From Clusia tigrina (taxonomy: Eukaryota; Arthropoda; Insecta; Diptera; Clusiidae), in NCBI GenBank assembly GCA_920105625.2, contig OV050030.1, positions 73,237,900-73,301,899 of the forward strand: DNA of 64,000 nt, in the 5' to 3' direction. Below, piece by piece: positions 49,540 through 60,918 of this stretch. Below the pieces are notes generated by a model. That model was not told where the DNA came from and did not search any database. It saw only the letters and a list, made by a program, of their open reading frames with translations. The stretch's first letter is position 1. The number at the start of each line of letters is the position of its first letter. A program made the translations under genes and the position numbers.

Positions 49540-51579
49540 GTGGCCGATAACGTGACAAAAGGTGCGACCTAATGTTAGGGTCACCTCTCGACAGTACTGT
49601 GCGGCTCCCGGTGTCAGCATTAGTACTGCCCACCTTAACCAGCGAATTACCCCGACTAGGGGTATCCACGCAACAATATGCAGGCTTACAACTGGCTGAT
49701 CCAAGCCTTTCAAACTCTTCGACATTTTGATAGTGGGTGATTTATATCCGATGGTGTTGCTTGATGGGTTGAAGCGTGACGTTATTGGGTCATTAATTGC
49801 ACAGGAAACTGTATTTGGGTGAATTCTCACAGGACCCATGCCTGAGAGCTCGACGCAGACATTTTGTGCAAGGGTACAAATTGAGACCGGCCATCCGGTC
49901 GAAGAGCTCTTGCAGAGATTCTGGGTGGTAGAGGAGCCACCTAAGGAGAAACGGTTATCGCCCGGTGACCAGGCGTGCCTGGAGTTGTATTCCCGGACCA
50001 CTTACAGAGAATCATCTGGTCGGTATGTAGTAGAACTACCGTTCAAACCAAGGCACCTGCCTGAGGAGTCACTTGGGGCTTCTCGGCACATTGCGTTAAA
50101 AGAATTCGAACGCAATGAAAGCAGATTACTTCGTAACCCTGAGCAGAAAAACCAGTATGACTCCGTGGTACAGGAGTATTTGACTCTTGATCATATGATC
50201 AAAGTCCCGCCTCCGCCTTCAGGCACTCTTGCTCACTATTATTTGCCTCACCATGCGGTAATGAAACCCGAAAGTACGTCCACCAAGTTGCGAGTGGTGT
50301 TCAATGCATTTCAAGCAACCACCAGTACCCTCAGCTTGAACGATGTCCTATATACGGGTCCCACCTTGCAGGCTGACTTGACACAACTTATCGTGCGATG
50401 GCGAATGTTTCAGTTCGTATTTAATAGGGATCTGCAAAAGATGTATCGGCAGATTAGAGTAGCTCCAAAGCACACCCCGTACCAGCAAATTATTTTTAGG
50501 GCCTCTCCTGCAGCGCCAGTGTCCGACTACGAGTTACAAACGGTTACCTTCGGAGTCAACTGTGCACCCTACTTAGCGATTAGGACATTAGAACAGCTCG
50601 CGACGGACGTCGAGGAGGACCTACCCCTAGCAGCCCAGGTATTGCGTGAATGTATGTATGTGGACGACGCCTTGGTCGGCACACATGATGTGAATGCAGC
50701 GATACAGACTCGAGATGAATTGATCCGTGCACTCGACTCTGCCGGCTTTTCCATGCGAAAGTGGACAGCTAACACGGAAGCCATTCTCTCCTCTTTGCCT
50801 CCGGACCACTTGCTCCGAGAGGGCTTTCTGAAGCTGGATGAAGCTAGTCTAATCAAGACATTAGGAATTCGGTGGAACGCAAAGACTGATCATTTCTACT
50901 TTCACCTTCAGCCCATTTGCTTCGACCCACGAGCCACCAAACGCAAGGTGCTATGGATTATAGCCCAACTTTTTGATCCAGCCGGATTCGTATTCCGCGT
51001 TGGGTGGGGTCTGCACCGGATGTAGATATGCAGTTCCATGCGTTTTGCGATGCTTTGCAAGCGGCATACACCGCCGCGCTGTATGTGCGGTGCCAGTGCG
51101 GCGATACTGTCATGTTTTACTTATTAGTGGCTAAATCGCGGGTAGCACCTCTTAAGACGTTGTCCTTACCCCGCTTAGAACTCTGTGGCGCGGTATTGTT
51201 ATCCGAGTTGGTGGCGGCACTTCGGACAAGGGTGGGAGTCGCCTCCGGCAACTTGTTTTGTTGGACGGATTCGACCATAGTTTTAGCTTGGCTCCATAAA
51301 TCCCCGCATACATGGAAAACCTTCGTAGCTAATCGGGTTACCACCATTTCAAGCAAATTAGGTGTGGAATGCTGGAGACATGTCAAGTCATCGGCAGATA
51401 ATCCAGCTGACCTTGCCAGTCGGGGGGTAACTCCGGCAGCGCTTGTTCACAACCATTTGTGGTGGAACGGTCCGGGATGGCTTACCCTCAGCCTTCGAAA
51501 ATGGCTAGCCCGGACGCCCTGGAGGAACAGCGCAACGTTGCTACGCATACAGTCCAGGTCAAACAGCATGACGACGTGA
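49540..51579 (+). pseudogene. BEL-3 pol: protease end, RT, RNase H
   Basis: The protease starts before ERV-B at 36586 (VLLGTAIIHVWYQGVNYAYRA) and resumes at 49540, with DILIVGDLYPMVLLDGLKRDVIGSLIAQETVFG in shifted frames. RT is open at 49838-51025: RVVFNAFQATTSTLSLNDVL, FNRDLQKMYRQIRV, CMYVDDALVG (YVDD intact) and LGIRWNAKTDHF. At about 51000 a deletion drops the connection region and shifts to the frame 51004-51579: MQFHAFCDALQAAYTAALYV, SLPRLELCGAVLLSEL and CWTDSTIVLAWL (RNase H acidic residues present). The rest up to 51950 is in broken frames. Confidence 0.88.
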
Positions 51580-53079
51580 TGCTGCGGTTCTCATCGCTGC
51601 CGCGAGCACTGCGGGTCGTTTGCTATATCAAGCGCTTCTCTAGACACGCTACGCGAAAGCTGCGGGACCACGCCTCACCCCCGGGTCGCCTATCACGAAT
51701 GCAGAGATTGTTGCCGCTACACTTCTCGTAACGACCATAACGCAGCAGATGTACTACCCCGAGGAGTATGGATGCTTGCAGAACGGGCAACCCATTTCCA
51801 ATTCGAGTTCTCTGCTCACTTTGAACCCCTTCCTTCATTCAGATGGGTCGATTCGAGTGAACCTGACGCCTAGCGTATTCCACTCAGATCCCGTTCTCCG
51901 AACGACACCCACAAATTTTGCCGTACCACGGACAGTTTACACGACTGCTCGTTGAGTTCGTCCCTAAAATCTCGTTGCATGGGGGAAATCAGCTTTATGC
52001 TTCGGCTCCTTCGAACTCAATATTGGGTTCCACGAGCGAAGGTTTTAGTCAAGGGTACCATTTTACGGTGTAAAACTTGCCTGGTAGAAAAGAAACGTAG
52101 ATTGAGCCAGATCATGGCGTCTTTGCCCCCGGAACGCACCACCCTGTCTCGTCCTTTCAGCACCGCGGGGGTTGATTTTTCGGGTCCTTTTGAAATTAAA
52201 ATGTTTCAAGGGCGGGGGTATAAAATGACAAAAGGCTACGTGTGCATCTTTGTGTGTTTCGCCACCAAGGCCGTCCATTTAGAAGCTACCACGGATTTAA
52301 CTACCCAGGCCTATTTAGCCGCCCTGTCTCGATTCATTGGGCGACGGGGGTGTCCGGCTAACATTTATTCCGACAACGGAAAAAATTTTGTGGGAGCAGA
52401 AAAGGTAGTACGCATGGAGTTCGCACGTGTGATTCGAGAAGCTAAGGATCAGACAACCACGCAGCATTGGTTTCACCAATTGAAATGGTATTTTATACCT
52501 CCAAACGCTCCCCATATGGGAGGACTGTGGGAAGCCGCAGTAAAGAGCTTCAAACACAATTTCAAACGAATGGGTGGGCAGATCCGGTATACGTATGAGG
52601 AGTTGGCGACGGTATTAGCCCGCGTCGAGGCATGTCTGAATTCTCGACCGATCAGCGCACTCAGTTACGATCCCGACGACCTCCAACCACTTACCCCAGG
52701 GCACTTTCTAGTAGGGGGACCACTTCTTGCACCAGCCGTCTCGGAGGAGATCACCCCTTTTCTTTCCATTCTTAATCGATGTCATAGGCTTCAAGTTCTC
52801 TCCCAAAAGTTCTCAGTACGCTGGAAACATGAGTTTCTTCTGGAGTGCCAGCGCAGGACAAAGTGGAACACCATCCAAGAAAATGCAGCTAAAGGAGATC
52901 TGGTGGTATTACAGGATGACCACGTTCCACCCAACGAATGGCGATTGGGAAGGATCACTGAGGTCCACCCGGACTCAGACGGCAGGGTGCGAGTCGCGAA
53001 AGTGCGGACAGCACGCGGAATCGTTACAAGGCCCTTCACCAAGATGGTTCTACTCCCTCGAGCGGGAGTGCAGGCTTAG
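51580..53079 (+). pseudogene. BEL-3 integrase
   Basis: 51580-51951 holds the RNase H-integrase spacer in shifted frames (LPRALRVVCYIKRFSR, LTPSVFHSDPVL). From 51952 a 375-codon open frame carries the zinc region (LHGGNQLML in another frame, then YWVPRAKVLVKGTILRCKTC), the DDE core GVDFSGPF, YSDNGKNFVGAE and GGLWEAAVKSFKHN with all three acidic residues, and the C-terminal domain KGDLVVLQDDHVPPNEWRLG followed by RVRVAKVRTARGIVTRP. The core itself is undamaged. Confidence 0.9.
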
Positions 53080-53341
53080 TAATCCCGGCATCCGGTCTTT
53101 TGGCCGTTTCTGTAGCTAGTACCATTCTTCGTAGCCTCTAGATTGTAGCCTTTCCTTTTCATATATATATATATATCCTCGTTTCTTCCATGGAATCCTT
53201 AGTCTTCCTCGTTAAACGGTAGTAGTAGATCTCGCCTGGCTCTGCCACGGGATAAAGTTGTAGTACTCTACGTAGTCTTGTCGCCGTTACTTCTCCTTCT
53301 ATTCGCGTTATAACTCTTATTATTAGCTTTCTCGTAAGCCC
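53080..53341 (+). other. BEL-3 spacer between integrase and third ORF
   Basis: No gene. It includes an AT microsatellite at 53162-53176 and pyrimidine-rich sequence. CATGACTAAT at 53341-53350 supplies both the ATG of the third ORF and a CTAAT branch-point motif for the acceptor at 53371. Confidence 0.6.
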
Positions 53342-54190
53342 ATGACTAATTATAAATTTGATTTTCCACAGACTTTCCCATCGTGTCGTGCTGACTGGCG
53401 GGGAAAACGGTACATTGGGCCTTGCTTTACTTGTGCTCCAAAGGTGCAGCTGGTGTTCCCAGCCCCCGTGATGCTACAGGGGTCGACACCATCTCGCAAT
53501 CTGGGGGCAGCGGCGCCGTCTCGCGCCCGCGATGTCGCGACAATGTCCAGCACCACAGCGGCAGCTGCGCCGTCGCGCACCCGCGCCCGGTCTGCACCAC
53601 CTGCAGCGCGTTCGCCATCAATGGGGCCGATGAGCGTCCACCGTCGTCATAACCACGGGTCAACGCCAGGGCGCGTCCGCATTACCGCTGCGCCACTTGC
53701 CTCACGTTCGCCATCTCGCGCTACGTTAGCAGAGGTGCCATGCCGCGTCCGTATGCCAAGGGGATCCCACCGCCGCCGGAACCAGAAAGTTGCGCCTTCT
53801 CAAGCCGCGGTGGCGGCTGCGCCATATCGCGCCCCAGTGCTGGCTGCGACACCCCGCGCCCCAGTGACGGCTGCGCCACCTTTCGCCCCAGTGGTAGCTG
53901 CGATATCCCGCGCCCCAGTGGCGGCTGCGCCATCTCGCGTAACATCCGCAGCTACAGCAGGCTCGCACCAGGTAGCGGCTCAACAACGCCTTTGCGAAAT
54001 GTGTGAGGGCTGGGGACATACCATCGCCGTATGCAGGACATTCCTGCAGCTGTCAACGCGGCGCAGGAGAGAGGTTGCCACGACCCGCAAACTTTGTTTT
54101 GTGTGCCTGGGGGTAAAACACTTTACCCACAGCTGCAAACATCCGGGGTGCTGCCGGTGCCACCAACGACACCACCATCTCCTCCATTAA
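53342..54190 (+). CDS. BEL-3 third ORF: repeat domain plus zinc knuckles
   Basis: 282 codons between integrase and the polypurine tract, where most BEL elements have nothing or env. The N-terminus includes CRADWRGKRYIGPCFTC. Residues about 45-215 are rich in Ala, Pro, Ser and Arg and built of degenerate APSRAPVAAA-like repeats. The C-terminus has LCEMCEGWGHTIAVC, LCFVCLGVKHFTHSC and CCRCHQRHHHLLH, a cysteine/histidine array parallel to the one ending BEL-3 gag. TTTGATTTTCCACAG (AG at 53370-53371) is a strong acceptor inside the frame. The donor at 33561 is in matching phase and preceded by an ATG-initiated frame from 29095. It could be a second nucleocapsid-like protein. Function unknown. Confidence 0.6.
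   Translation: MTNYKFDFPQTFPSCRADWRGKRYIGPCFTCAPKVQLVFPAPVMLQGSTPSRNLGAAAPSRARDVATMSSTTAAAAPSRTRARSAPPAARSPSMGPMSVHRRHNHGSTPGRVRITAAPLASRSPSRATLAEVPCRVRMPRGSHRRRNQKVAPSQAAVAAAPYRAPVLAATPRAPVTAAPPFAPVVAAISRAPVAAAPSRVTSAATAGSHQVAAQQRLCEMCEGWGHTIAVCRTFLQLSTRRRREVATTRKLCFVCLGVKHFTHSCKHPGCCRCHQRHHHLLH
53820..53945 (+). repeat. Degenerate 27-30-bp repeats in the third ORF
   Basis: Units of the type CGCGCCCCAGTGGCGGCTGC recur about five times, encoding (S/T)RAPV(A/T)AAP-like peptides. They keep the reading frame open. Confidence 0.75.
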
Positions 54191-54247
54191 GGGGTGCATC
54201 AGGATGGGAGCCGGCGGGAATTGGTCGTCATCTCTCTTGCAATACTG

Positions 54248-54683
54248 CAAGGGGGGCGGGATGTTCACGCCGGAGCCCTCCTGACGGTGGCTACTGCCTG
54301 CTGACAGTCACCATGAGATTCTGAGCGGGACTCAGTGCGGAGAGAATTCCCCTCATTGGTCCCGCCAGGTCGTACAGCAGGCCGCAGCCATATTTTCGCT
54401 GTGGTGAGAACGAAGGCGCAGGCGACGCAGGAGACCCGGTGACGAAGTAAGTTTCAATTTCAATCGAACCGTGCCTGGTCTCAAGTTTAAACATCCTTGT
54501 ACATTGCATTTTTCTTTCAATAATAATAATCAACTAACCGCAGACAAACATTTCGTATTAATTGTCTGCCTAAAGAGTGAATTATTTATATTTCCTGTCC
54601 GTACCATTTTCGTGAGGGCAAAGATTTGGCTTTATCAGCGAAAATTGACAATCAAACAATGGATTCTAGCTCCAACCTCGTCC
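54248..54683 (+). repeat. BEL-3 polypurine tract and 3' LTR
   Basis: CAAGGGGGGCGGGA (54248-54261) precedes the LTR TGTTCACGCCGG (54262). It matches the 5' LTR through CTCCAACCTCGTCC and lacks the final 12 bases. ERV-A leader sequence follows. Confidence 0.9.
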
Positions 54684-55102
54684 TATACGGATTCAAATTT
54701 CCAGGAATGAATCAAGACACTTTTGCCTGTAAATCAAATTTCGGTTTTTGCGAATTGGGAGGATTTTTGGGAGTATTAAAGTTGGTGATTGGAAATGGGG
54801 ATACATGTGAGGAAAACAAGGAGTATCTGTGAGGAAGTCAAGGACCAATTTGCATTGATGGAAGGACTTAATGAACGCCGGTAGACAGCGGAAATTTGTG
54901 ATGGAAAACAAGGATAGCAGAATATGTATATAAAGATAGAATTTACGGTGGAATGTTTTTTTTTAATAACTCTGTTTTGAATTAATTAAGATAGAATAAA
55001 ATATGAATTAAGTAAGATAGAATAAAATATTGGAACAAGTTTTAACAATTATTGGATTTCTATTTGTAATTGGGATACGCCATCTTTTCTGGCATTTGCG
55101 AT
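54684..55102 (+). other. ERV-A leader, second part
   Basis: AT-rich, non-coding sequence after the BEL-3 insertion, leading to the gag ATG at 55103. A near-duplicate AAGATAGAATAAAATAT(G/T) occurs at about 54990 and 55014. Nothing else is recognised. Confidence 0.6.
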
Positions 55103-57399
55103 ATGACGAAGGAATCGCAAGGATTACTGCTGATGCAGGAGCAATTTGGAGAAGCGATTGAAAAATTGGTCCGTAATTTTAAGAAAGACGGCAGGCTACG
55201 TAAGGACAACGTGTATTACCGTAAGCGAATAATACAGTTGCAAAATCTGGGGAGAGAGATCAACAATAATCACGGACTGTTGTTGCCTCATGCAGTTGAG
55301 TACGGCAACGGAAAATATTTTGCGGAAAATTACGCAGACTACATAAATTGTCTGGTCAACGAATAGGCAGATACATTTAGTTCTGAATTAGAGGAATTAG
55401 GACAACAAACTGTGAGTTTGGTTTCGCCAGACGAGGAAGTAAGGAACATATTGAAATCAACGCAGTCAGAGGTGGAGCTGTTTACTGGGAAAATAGTTGA
55501 CCAGTTCGAAGCGAGTACGAGCAGGAAAGAAGCTCAGGAATTGTGGAAGCAGGCGAATGCCGGAGGAGCTGTGTCACCATTAGAAGTAGCGGATCAAGCC
55601 TTAACGGCAATCCAAAAAAGAACAGAAGAAAAGCTGTTCAGTTTTCATAAGAAAACAGATGATTTGAGAGCACAAAAAGAGTATCTTGAGAATAAGGTAA
55701 AGGAACTTTCTCAGAGATTGACGGAAACAGAGGAAGCAGCATCGCTGTTGGAAAAGGAGTGTGCGGAATTGAAAAGAGGACGGGCGACCAATAGGACCTC
55801 ACTGAATAGGAAGAGGTCAAAATCAGCATCAGCTGGATTTACGCAGATAGAATTGACATTGCTTCCGGAAGTACGTTGGCCGGAATATTTAACACCAGAA
55901 GGGATATGCCGAATGGTAAAGCCAAAATTAGTTCTTAATGAAGAAAGGCAAGCGGAATTTTTGTTTGGCGCATCTGAAATCGGTGTCGAGCCTTTTTCTC
56001 CGGGAAGCCCGATAAATAATAAAAATATGGGATATCCGCCAAAGAAGCCGGAAGCAGTAACAGTGCAGCAAAGTTCCGATACTGTGGACAGTATTTCGCC
56101 TGTACGAACAAACGATCGAAGACTAATTAGTTTGAGTCCGTCACTAGCCAATTACCTCTCAGATCCGGGAGAAGAGAATTTGGAAACTCCAAAAGAGATT
56201 AATAAAGCTAAGCTTTTACCAGCAATTGAGAAAACACAAAGGAATAAAATGGGCATTCTGGAAGTTGCTCATGCGGTGGAAAAGTTGGTGCCCATGCTCT
56301 CAGGAATCGAGTTGTATGATCTGAGAACTGAGATCCGGCGCTTCAAAGAAGGTTGTGAGCTTGCGCAACAGAGTCTTCCGGAAGCGGACGGGGAACACTT
56401 AATAAAGTGTATTAGGCAAAGAACCTCAGGTGATGCGTTTGATTTACTGGTGCATAGCTCGGTGAGCACCCTGGAAGAATTTATGCACTCTTGGATCGGA
56501 CGTATTTGAAACAAAAGTCATACGATTGTCTTGTACGGGAAATTCAGGAATCAACTCAGAGACCTGGGGAGGAATTGAGAGCCTGGGGACGAAGGCTCCA
56601 GTCTCTGGGGAATGCTGCTGAGATGGAAGCCAACAGGCAGTTTCCAGGAAATGTTGCAGCATACAAGGCTCAAGCAGAACGGGCTATGATTTCTGTGTTC
56701 AAGACAGGCCTGATAAATAATAATTATACTCTTACTCTCACGCCGAGGAGCATGACAGAGCTAGTGGAAGCGGTCTCTTTAGCTGAAGCAGCAATACAAC
56801 AGCGAACGACAACAGGTGGAATCTGCTGGACTGATGCTCCTGCAGAGGTAGGGCCAGTACAACAGAGAAGCACAAGTGGAGCCGGTAGATTGATGGGCCA
56901 ATTTCCGCAACAAAGAGACCAAGAATTCCTGGTTGAGAGGTTCCAGCCAAGGAAACCCATTTGCTCATTCTGTCATAAGCCCGGGCATACAAGGGATGAA
57001 TGCGTTACACGCAAAAACACGCCCTACTATATGGAGTGCCAAACTTACGGGCATGAGGCAAGTAGACAGTGCCAAGGAGACACAGAATTGAATCAAAGTA
57101 GAAGGCAGCCAGCTACGAGGCGCCCGGTTCCACCCTTGAGGGACAGCAGGGATAACTTCAGTAGTCCCCGAGTTAATTCAACGGAAGGAATTAACCAAGG
57201 AAGAAATCCTTTCAAAACTGGGAGTGGTTAGCATCGACCAAGTTGGGATTCTAGAAGTGAACTAAGGATAGGCAATAACATACAGGGATTGAGATGCTTC
57301 TCATGTGGACGAATGGTACATCGGGCAGCGGAATGCAGCGATAGACAATCCCAACAAAGGAACCAGGGAAACTTCCAGCGGCTCAGTCGAGGCCAGTAG
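55103..57399 (+). pseudogene. ERV-A gag with stops
   Basis: Homologue of ERV-B gag. It starts MTKESQGLLLMQEQ at 55103. A TAG at 55364 ends the first frame, but the same region continues in frame at 55412 (ILKSTQSEVELFTGKI). The capsid core MGILEVAHAVEKLVPM is intact, then a frameshift near 56490 leads to the 56491 frame with CSFCHKPGHTRDEC and MECQTYGHEASRQC (first Cys of the second knuckle changed to Tyr). A TAG at 57229 precedes the last knuckle CFSCGRMVHRAAEC. The slippery GGGAAAC is kept at 57366. Confidence 0.88.
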
Positions 57400-57404
57400 A
57401 CTGG

Positions 57405-60400
57405 AAAGCCAAAAGAAAGGAAGTAATAATAAGGCCGGAAGTACGTGGGACTAGGAATGTAGGAACTACAGTCCAGGAGAAGGAGGAGCAAGAGGCTCTC
57501 CAATATCACGAAGAGTTAGGAAGTGGATACGCGTCCATGTTAGGAACAGAAGGACATTGCTTCGCTATGAGCAGGATAGGTGATGCCTTCATCGAGATAC
57601 CCTGCGAGGAAGCAGCGAGTGGAAAGTTAGTACTATTAGTAGATTCAGGAGCGGACACTAGCCTCGTAAAATCTATTGTTTTAAGGAAGACATTAATCAA
57701 ATGGACTTAAGAACGCTTAACGGAGCGTTTGGAGGGTGCATTAGGACATTGGGGTCGCTCAGAATAGGGCACAGTAGAGTTAAGGGTATGAGTTTTAGTG
57801 TGCACGCAGTGGAAATGGATAGGAAAGGTATCCCGGCTGATGGGATAATTGGCCGCGATAATCTTTGGGGCCGCACCATACTGGATGCGGTCGAAAAGCA
57901 GTTATTATTTTATGATGATAATAAGAATAGAATCCTTACTCCTCCATTAATGTCATGGCAGGAAGGAACCGTGACTAAGGTTAAGAAGTGTGATATGGAG
58001 GTAATAAACGGAAGGTCAACCAGAGTAGTTACTATGCATGTAAATACGAAACTTAGGACTGTTGTTTTGCACAAGCAGCAGCTAGCGGAGGGCGTATATA
58101 TGGGAGAAACCATAACGCATGTTGACAAGGGTAAGGTGTACGCTTGCGTACTCAACGCATCGGAAAAGGACTACCTGATGGATAAGGATTTTAGGCCTAA
58201 GTTCACTAGTTACGATAATTTGAATGAACCGAATTATAGATCGGTAAATCAGATAAAAGAAGTTGATATAAGAAAAAGAATGGAGAGAGTGCTAGAATCA
58301 CTGAAGTTAGACCCAAGCGTAAATTCAGAAGAGAAGGCATCAATAGAAGCCATTTGTGCGTCATTCTATGACATATTTTTGCTGGAAGGAGACCAGTTGA
58401 CATATACGAGTACACCAGAGGTAGAGCATGAAATACCTTCTAGAGTGGATCAACCACCAATAAATCAGAAGCAATACAGATTGCCACAAGCTCACAAAGA
58501 TGAGGTAAATAGGCAAGTGGAAGGAATGTTAAAAGATAACATAATTTCACTAAGTATCTCGCCTTGGAACTCACCAATCATTTTGGTACCAAAGAAGGGA
58601 GGTGCTCAGGGTCAGAAGAAGTGGAGAATGGTCGTCGATTTTAGGAAATTGAACGACGCCACTATCAAGCAAGTGTTCCCAATTCCAAGGATAGAAGAAA
58701 TTCTGGATCAATTGGGGCATAGTAGATATTTTTCTACACTTGATTTAGCGAGTGGCTACCACCAAGTTCTGGTGGATACCCAAGATAAGCAGAGAACCGC
58801 GTTCAGCACCGGTTTAGGGCATTATGAGTTTAATAGAATGCCGTTTGGATTAACAGGAGCACCGGCTACCTTCCAACGGTTGATGAACCATGTGCTAACA
58901 GGCTTGCAAGGGTTAGATTGTTTTGTGTATCTGGATGATATTGTATGTTATGGGCAGAACTTGCAGCAGCATTCGCAACGCTTGTGCAAGGTGCTCCAGA
59001 AATTACGAGAACACAATTTGAAATTGAACACGGAGAAGAGTCAATTTTTGCAAAGAGAGGTGGTTTATTTAGGCCATCGTTGCTCAGAGGCAGGAGCACT
59101 ACCTGACCCGCAGAAGGTGGAATGCGATAAAAATTTAGCGATTCCGAGAAACAGAAAGGAAGTGCAAGCATTCCTAGGACTAGTGAACTATTATAGAAAG
59201 TTCTTGGAAGGACTAGCCGGAATTGCGTTGCCGATTAATAAGTTGCTACGAAAAGAAGCAAAGTTCGAATGGACAGAGAGCTGTCAGCAAGCATTCGAGA
59301 GGCTAAAGGAAATAATTAGCTCACCACCGATTTTGGCGTACCCCGACTTTGAGCAAACTTTTTTGTTGACCACTGATGCTAGCAATGAGGCATTAGGGGC
59401 AGTATTGTCACAAGGGGAAGTCGGTAATGACTGGCCAATAGCATTCGCAAGCAGGGCGCTTAGCGATACGGAGAAAAGATACTCCACAATAGAGAAAGAA
59501 TTCCTAGCCATATTGTCGGCTACGAAGAATTTTAGGGCATATTTGCTAGAACGCCCATTTAAAATCTATACTGATCACCAGCCGTTGAGAGGCATAGCCA
59601 ATTTGAATGACCAAATGTCTAGGCTAGCCAGGTTCAGACACAAATTGTCTGAGTATGATTTTGAAATCATATACAAACCTGGGAAAAAGAATCTGAATGC
59701 GGATGCGCTCAGCAGAGTACCGCAGGCACAGAAGGTATCAGTAGTGCAAACACGGGCCAAAGCACGGTCAGATAAAGAGAAGGCCGAGAGAATGCAAGAA
59801 AATAAAATTGATGCAATAAGAAATGTTAGCAACGCGGGTGACGATGCCAATAAACAAAGAGCCAGTAGAGTGGAATGGCTGGAGGATATAGAGGATATCC
59901 AGGCAGTGTTAAAGGGTTTCCAAGATTCACCTCTAGGTGGACACCAGGGATTCTGGAAAACTCATGACAGAATTAGGCGAGTATACGGATAGAAAGGTAT
60001 GTTCAAAGACATTAAAATATATATAAAGAGTTGTCCAAAATGTCAGGCCAATAAGAGTTCAAGGCTAACAAAGATGCCAATCGTGTTAACTGACACACCA
60101 AAACAGCCATTTGATAAAGTTCATATGGATATAGTAGGTATTTTAAAGACAGTTGGGATATTGTAGGTATTTTATAGACAGTTTCGGGAAATAAATACAT
60201 TTTGACGTTCCAAGATGATTTCTCAAAGTATATGGCGTGCGTGGCTATACCCGATGCTGAAGCAAGTATGGTGGCGAAGGCATTATTTGATGAAATTGTA
60301 GCACGGTACAACACACCTAAGGTTTTGATAACCGACAATGGTTCCAATTTCGTATCCAAATTATTCTCAGAAACTTGTAAAATGCCAGGAATCAAGAAGT

Positions 60401-60918
60401 TGCACATAACACCATATCATCCACAGGCGAATGGCTTATTGGAACGTAGTCATCGACCTCTGGCCGAGTACTTGCGCAGTTTTGCCAAGGAAGACGGCTC
60501 GAATTGGGATCAATGGTTGACAACTGCAATGCATGTACACAATAATACTGTGCATGTATCAACGAAGCAAACTCCGTTTAGGACGCTCTACGGGTTTGAT
60601 TTCAACATGCCAGCAAATCTGAACCGCAAATGTGCGCCAGTGTACAATGCTGATGATCCCAATAAAGTGCAAAAGTACCACCTACAGCGAGCGCACGAAT
60701 TGGTTAGAGAAAACCAGGATTGTGCTAAACGAGTAGCCAGGGAAGCCTATAACAAGGTATTAAACCCAGTGGTTTTTCATGTGGGTGACCAAGTACTAAT
60801 GAAGAATCAGGCTAGGAGTAACAAATTCTCACCTGTTTGGATAGGTCCATATTCAGTAGCAGAAATCCTTAGCCCAGTTACAACAACCGTAACGATTAAG
60901 GGCAAGAATAAAAAGTAA
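57405..60918 (+). pseudogene. ERV-A pol with stops, N-terminus shortened
   Basis: Homologue of ERV-B pol. The N-terminal segment is about 85 residues shorter and lacks the hydrophobic stretch. Protease LLVDSGADTSLV is present before a shift at 57700. 57701-59992 is open for 763 codons with RT (YLDDIVCYG), RNase H and the start of integrase, ending at a TAG in the zinc region (Trp in ERV-B). A local tandem duplication of about 29 bp lies at 60126-60180. 60202-60918 keeps ITDNGSNFV, NGLLERSHR and the GPY/F-like end. Confidence 0.9.

Larger units (their letters stand above)
28672..54683 (+). mobile_element. BEL-3: BEL/Pao element carrying three nested insertions
   Basis: The LTRs TGTTCGCGCCGGAG (28672) and TGTTCACGCCGGAG (54262) share about 420 bp with roughly 5% differences and some indels. 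Removing I-2, the gypsy-H fragment and ERV-B (with one duplication each) leaves about 7.8 kb: LTR, primer site, leader, gag, protease, RT-RNase H, integrase, a third ORF, polypurine tract, LTR. The last 12 bp of the 3' LTR are missing. Flanks TATGG (left) and TACGG (right) may be a 5-bp duplication with one mismatch. It is inserted in the ERV-A leader. Confidence 0.85.

Noticed and set aside
53350..54019. Several minus-strand frames opposite the BEL-3 third ORF (for example WRSRHWGAGYRS repeats)
   Set aside because: They arise from the repeat array read backwards; the plus frame has zinc knuckles and splice signals, these do not.
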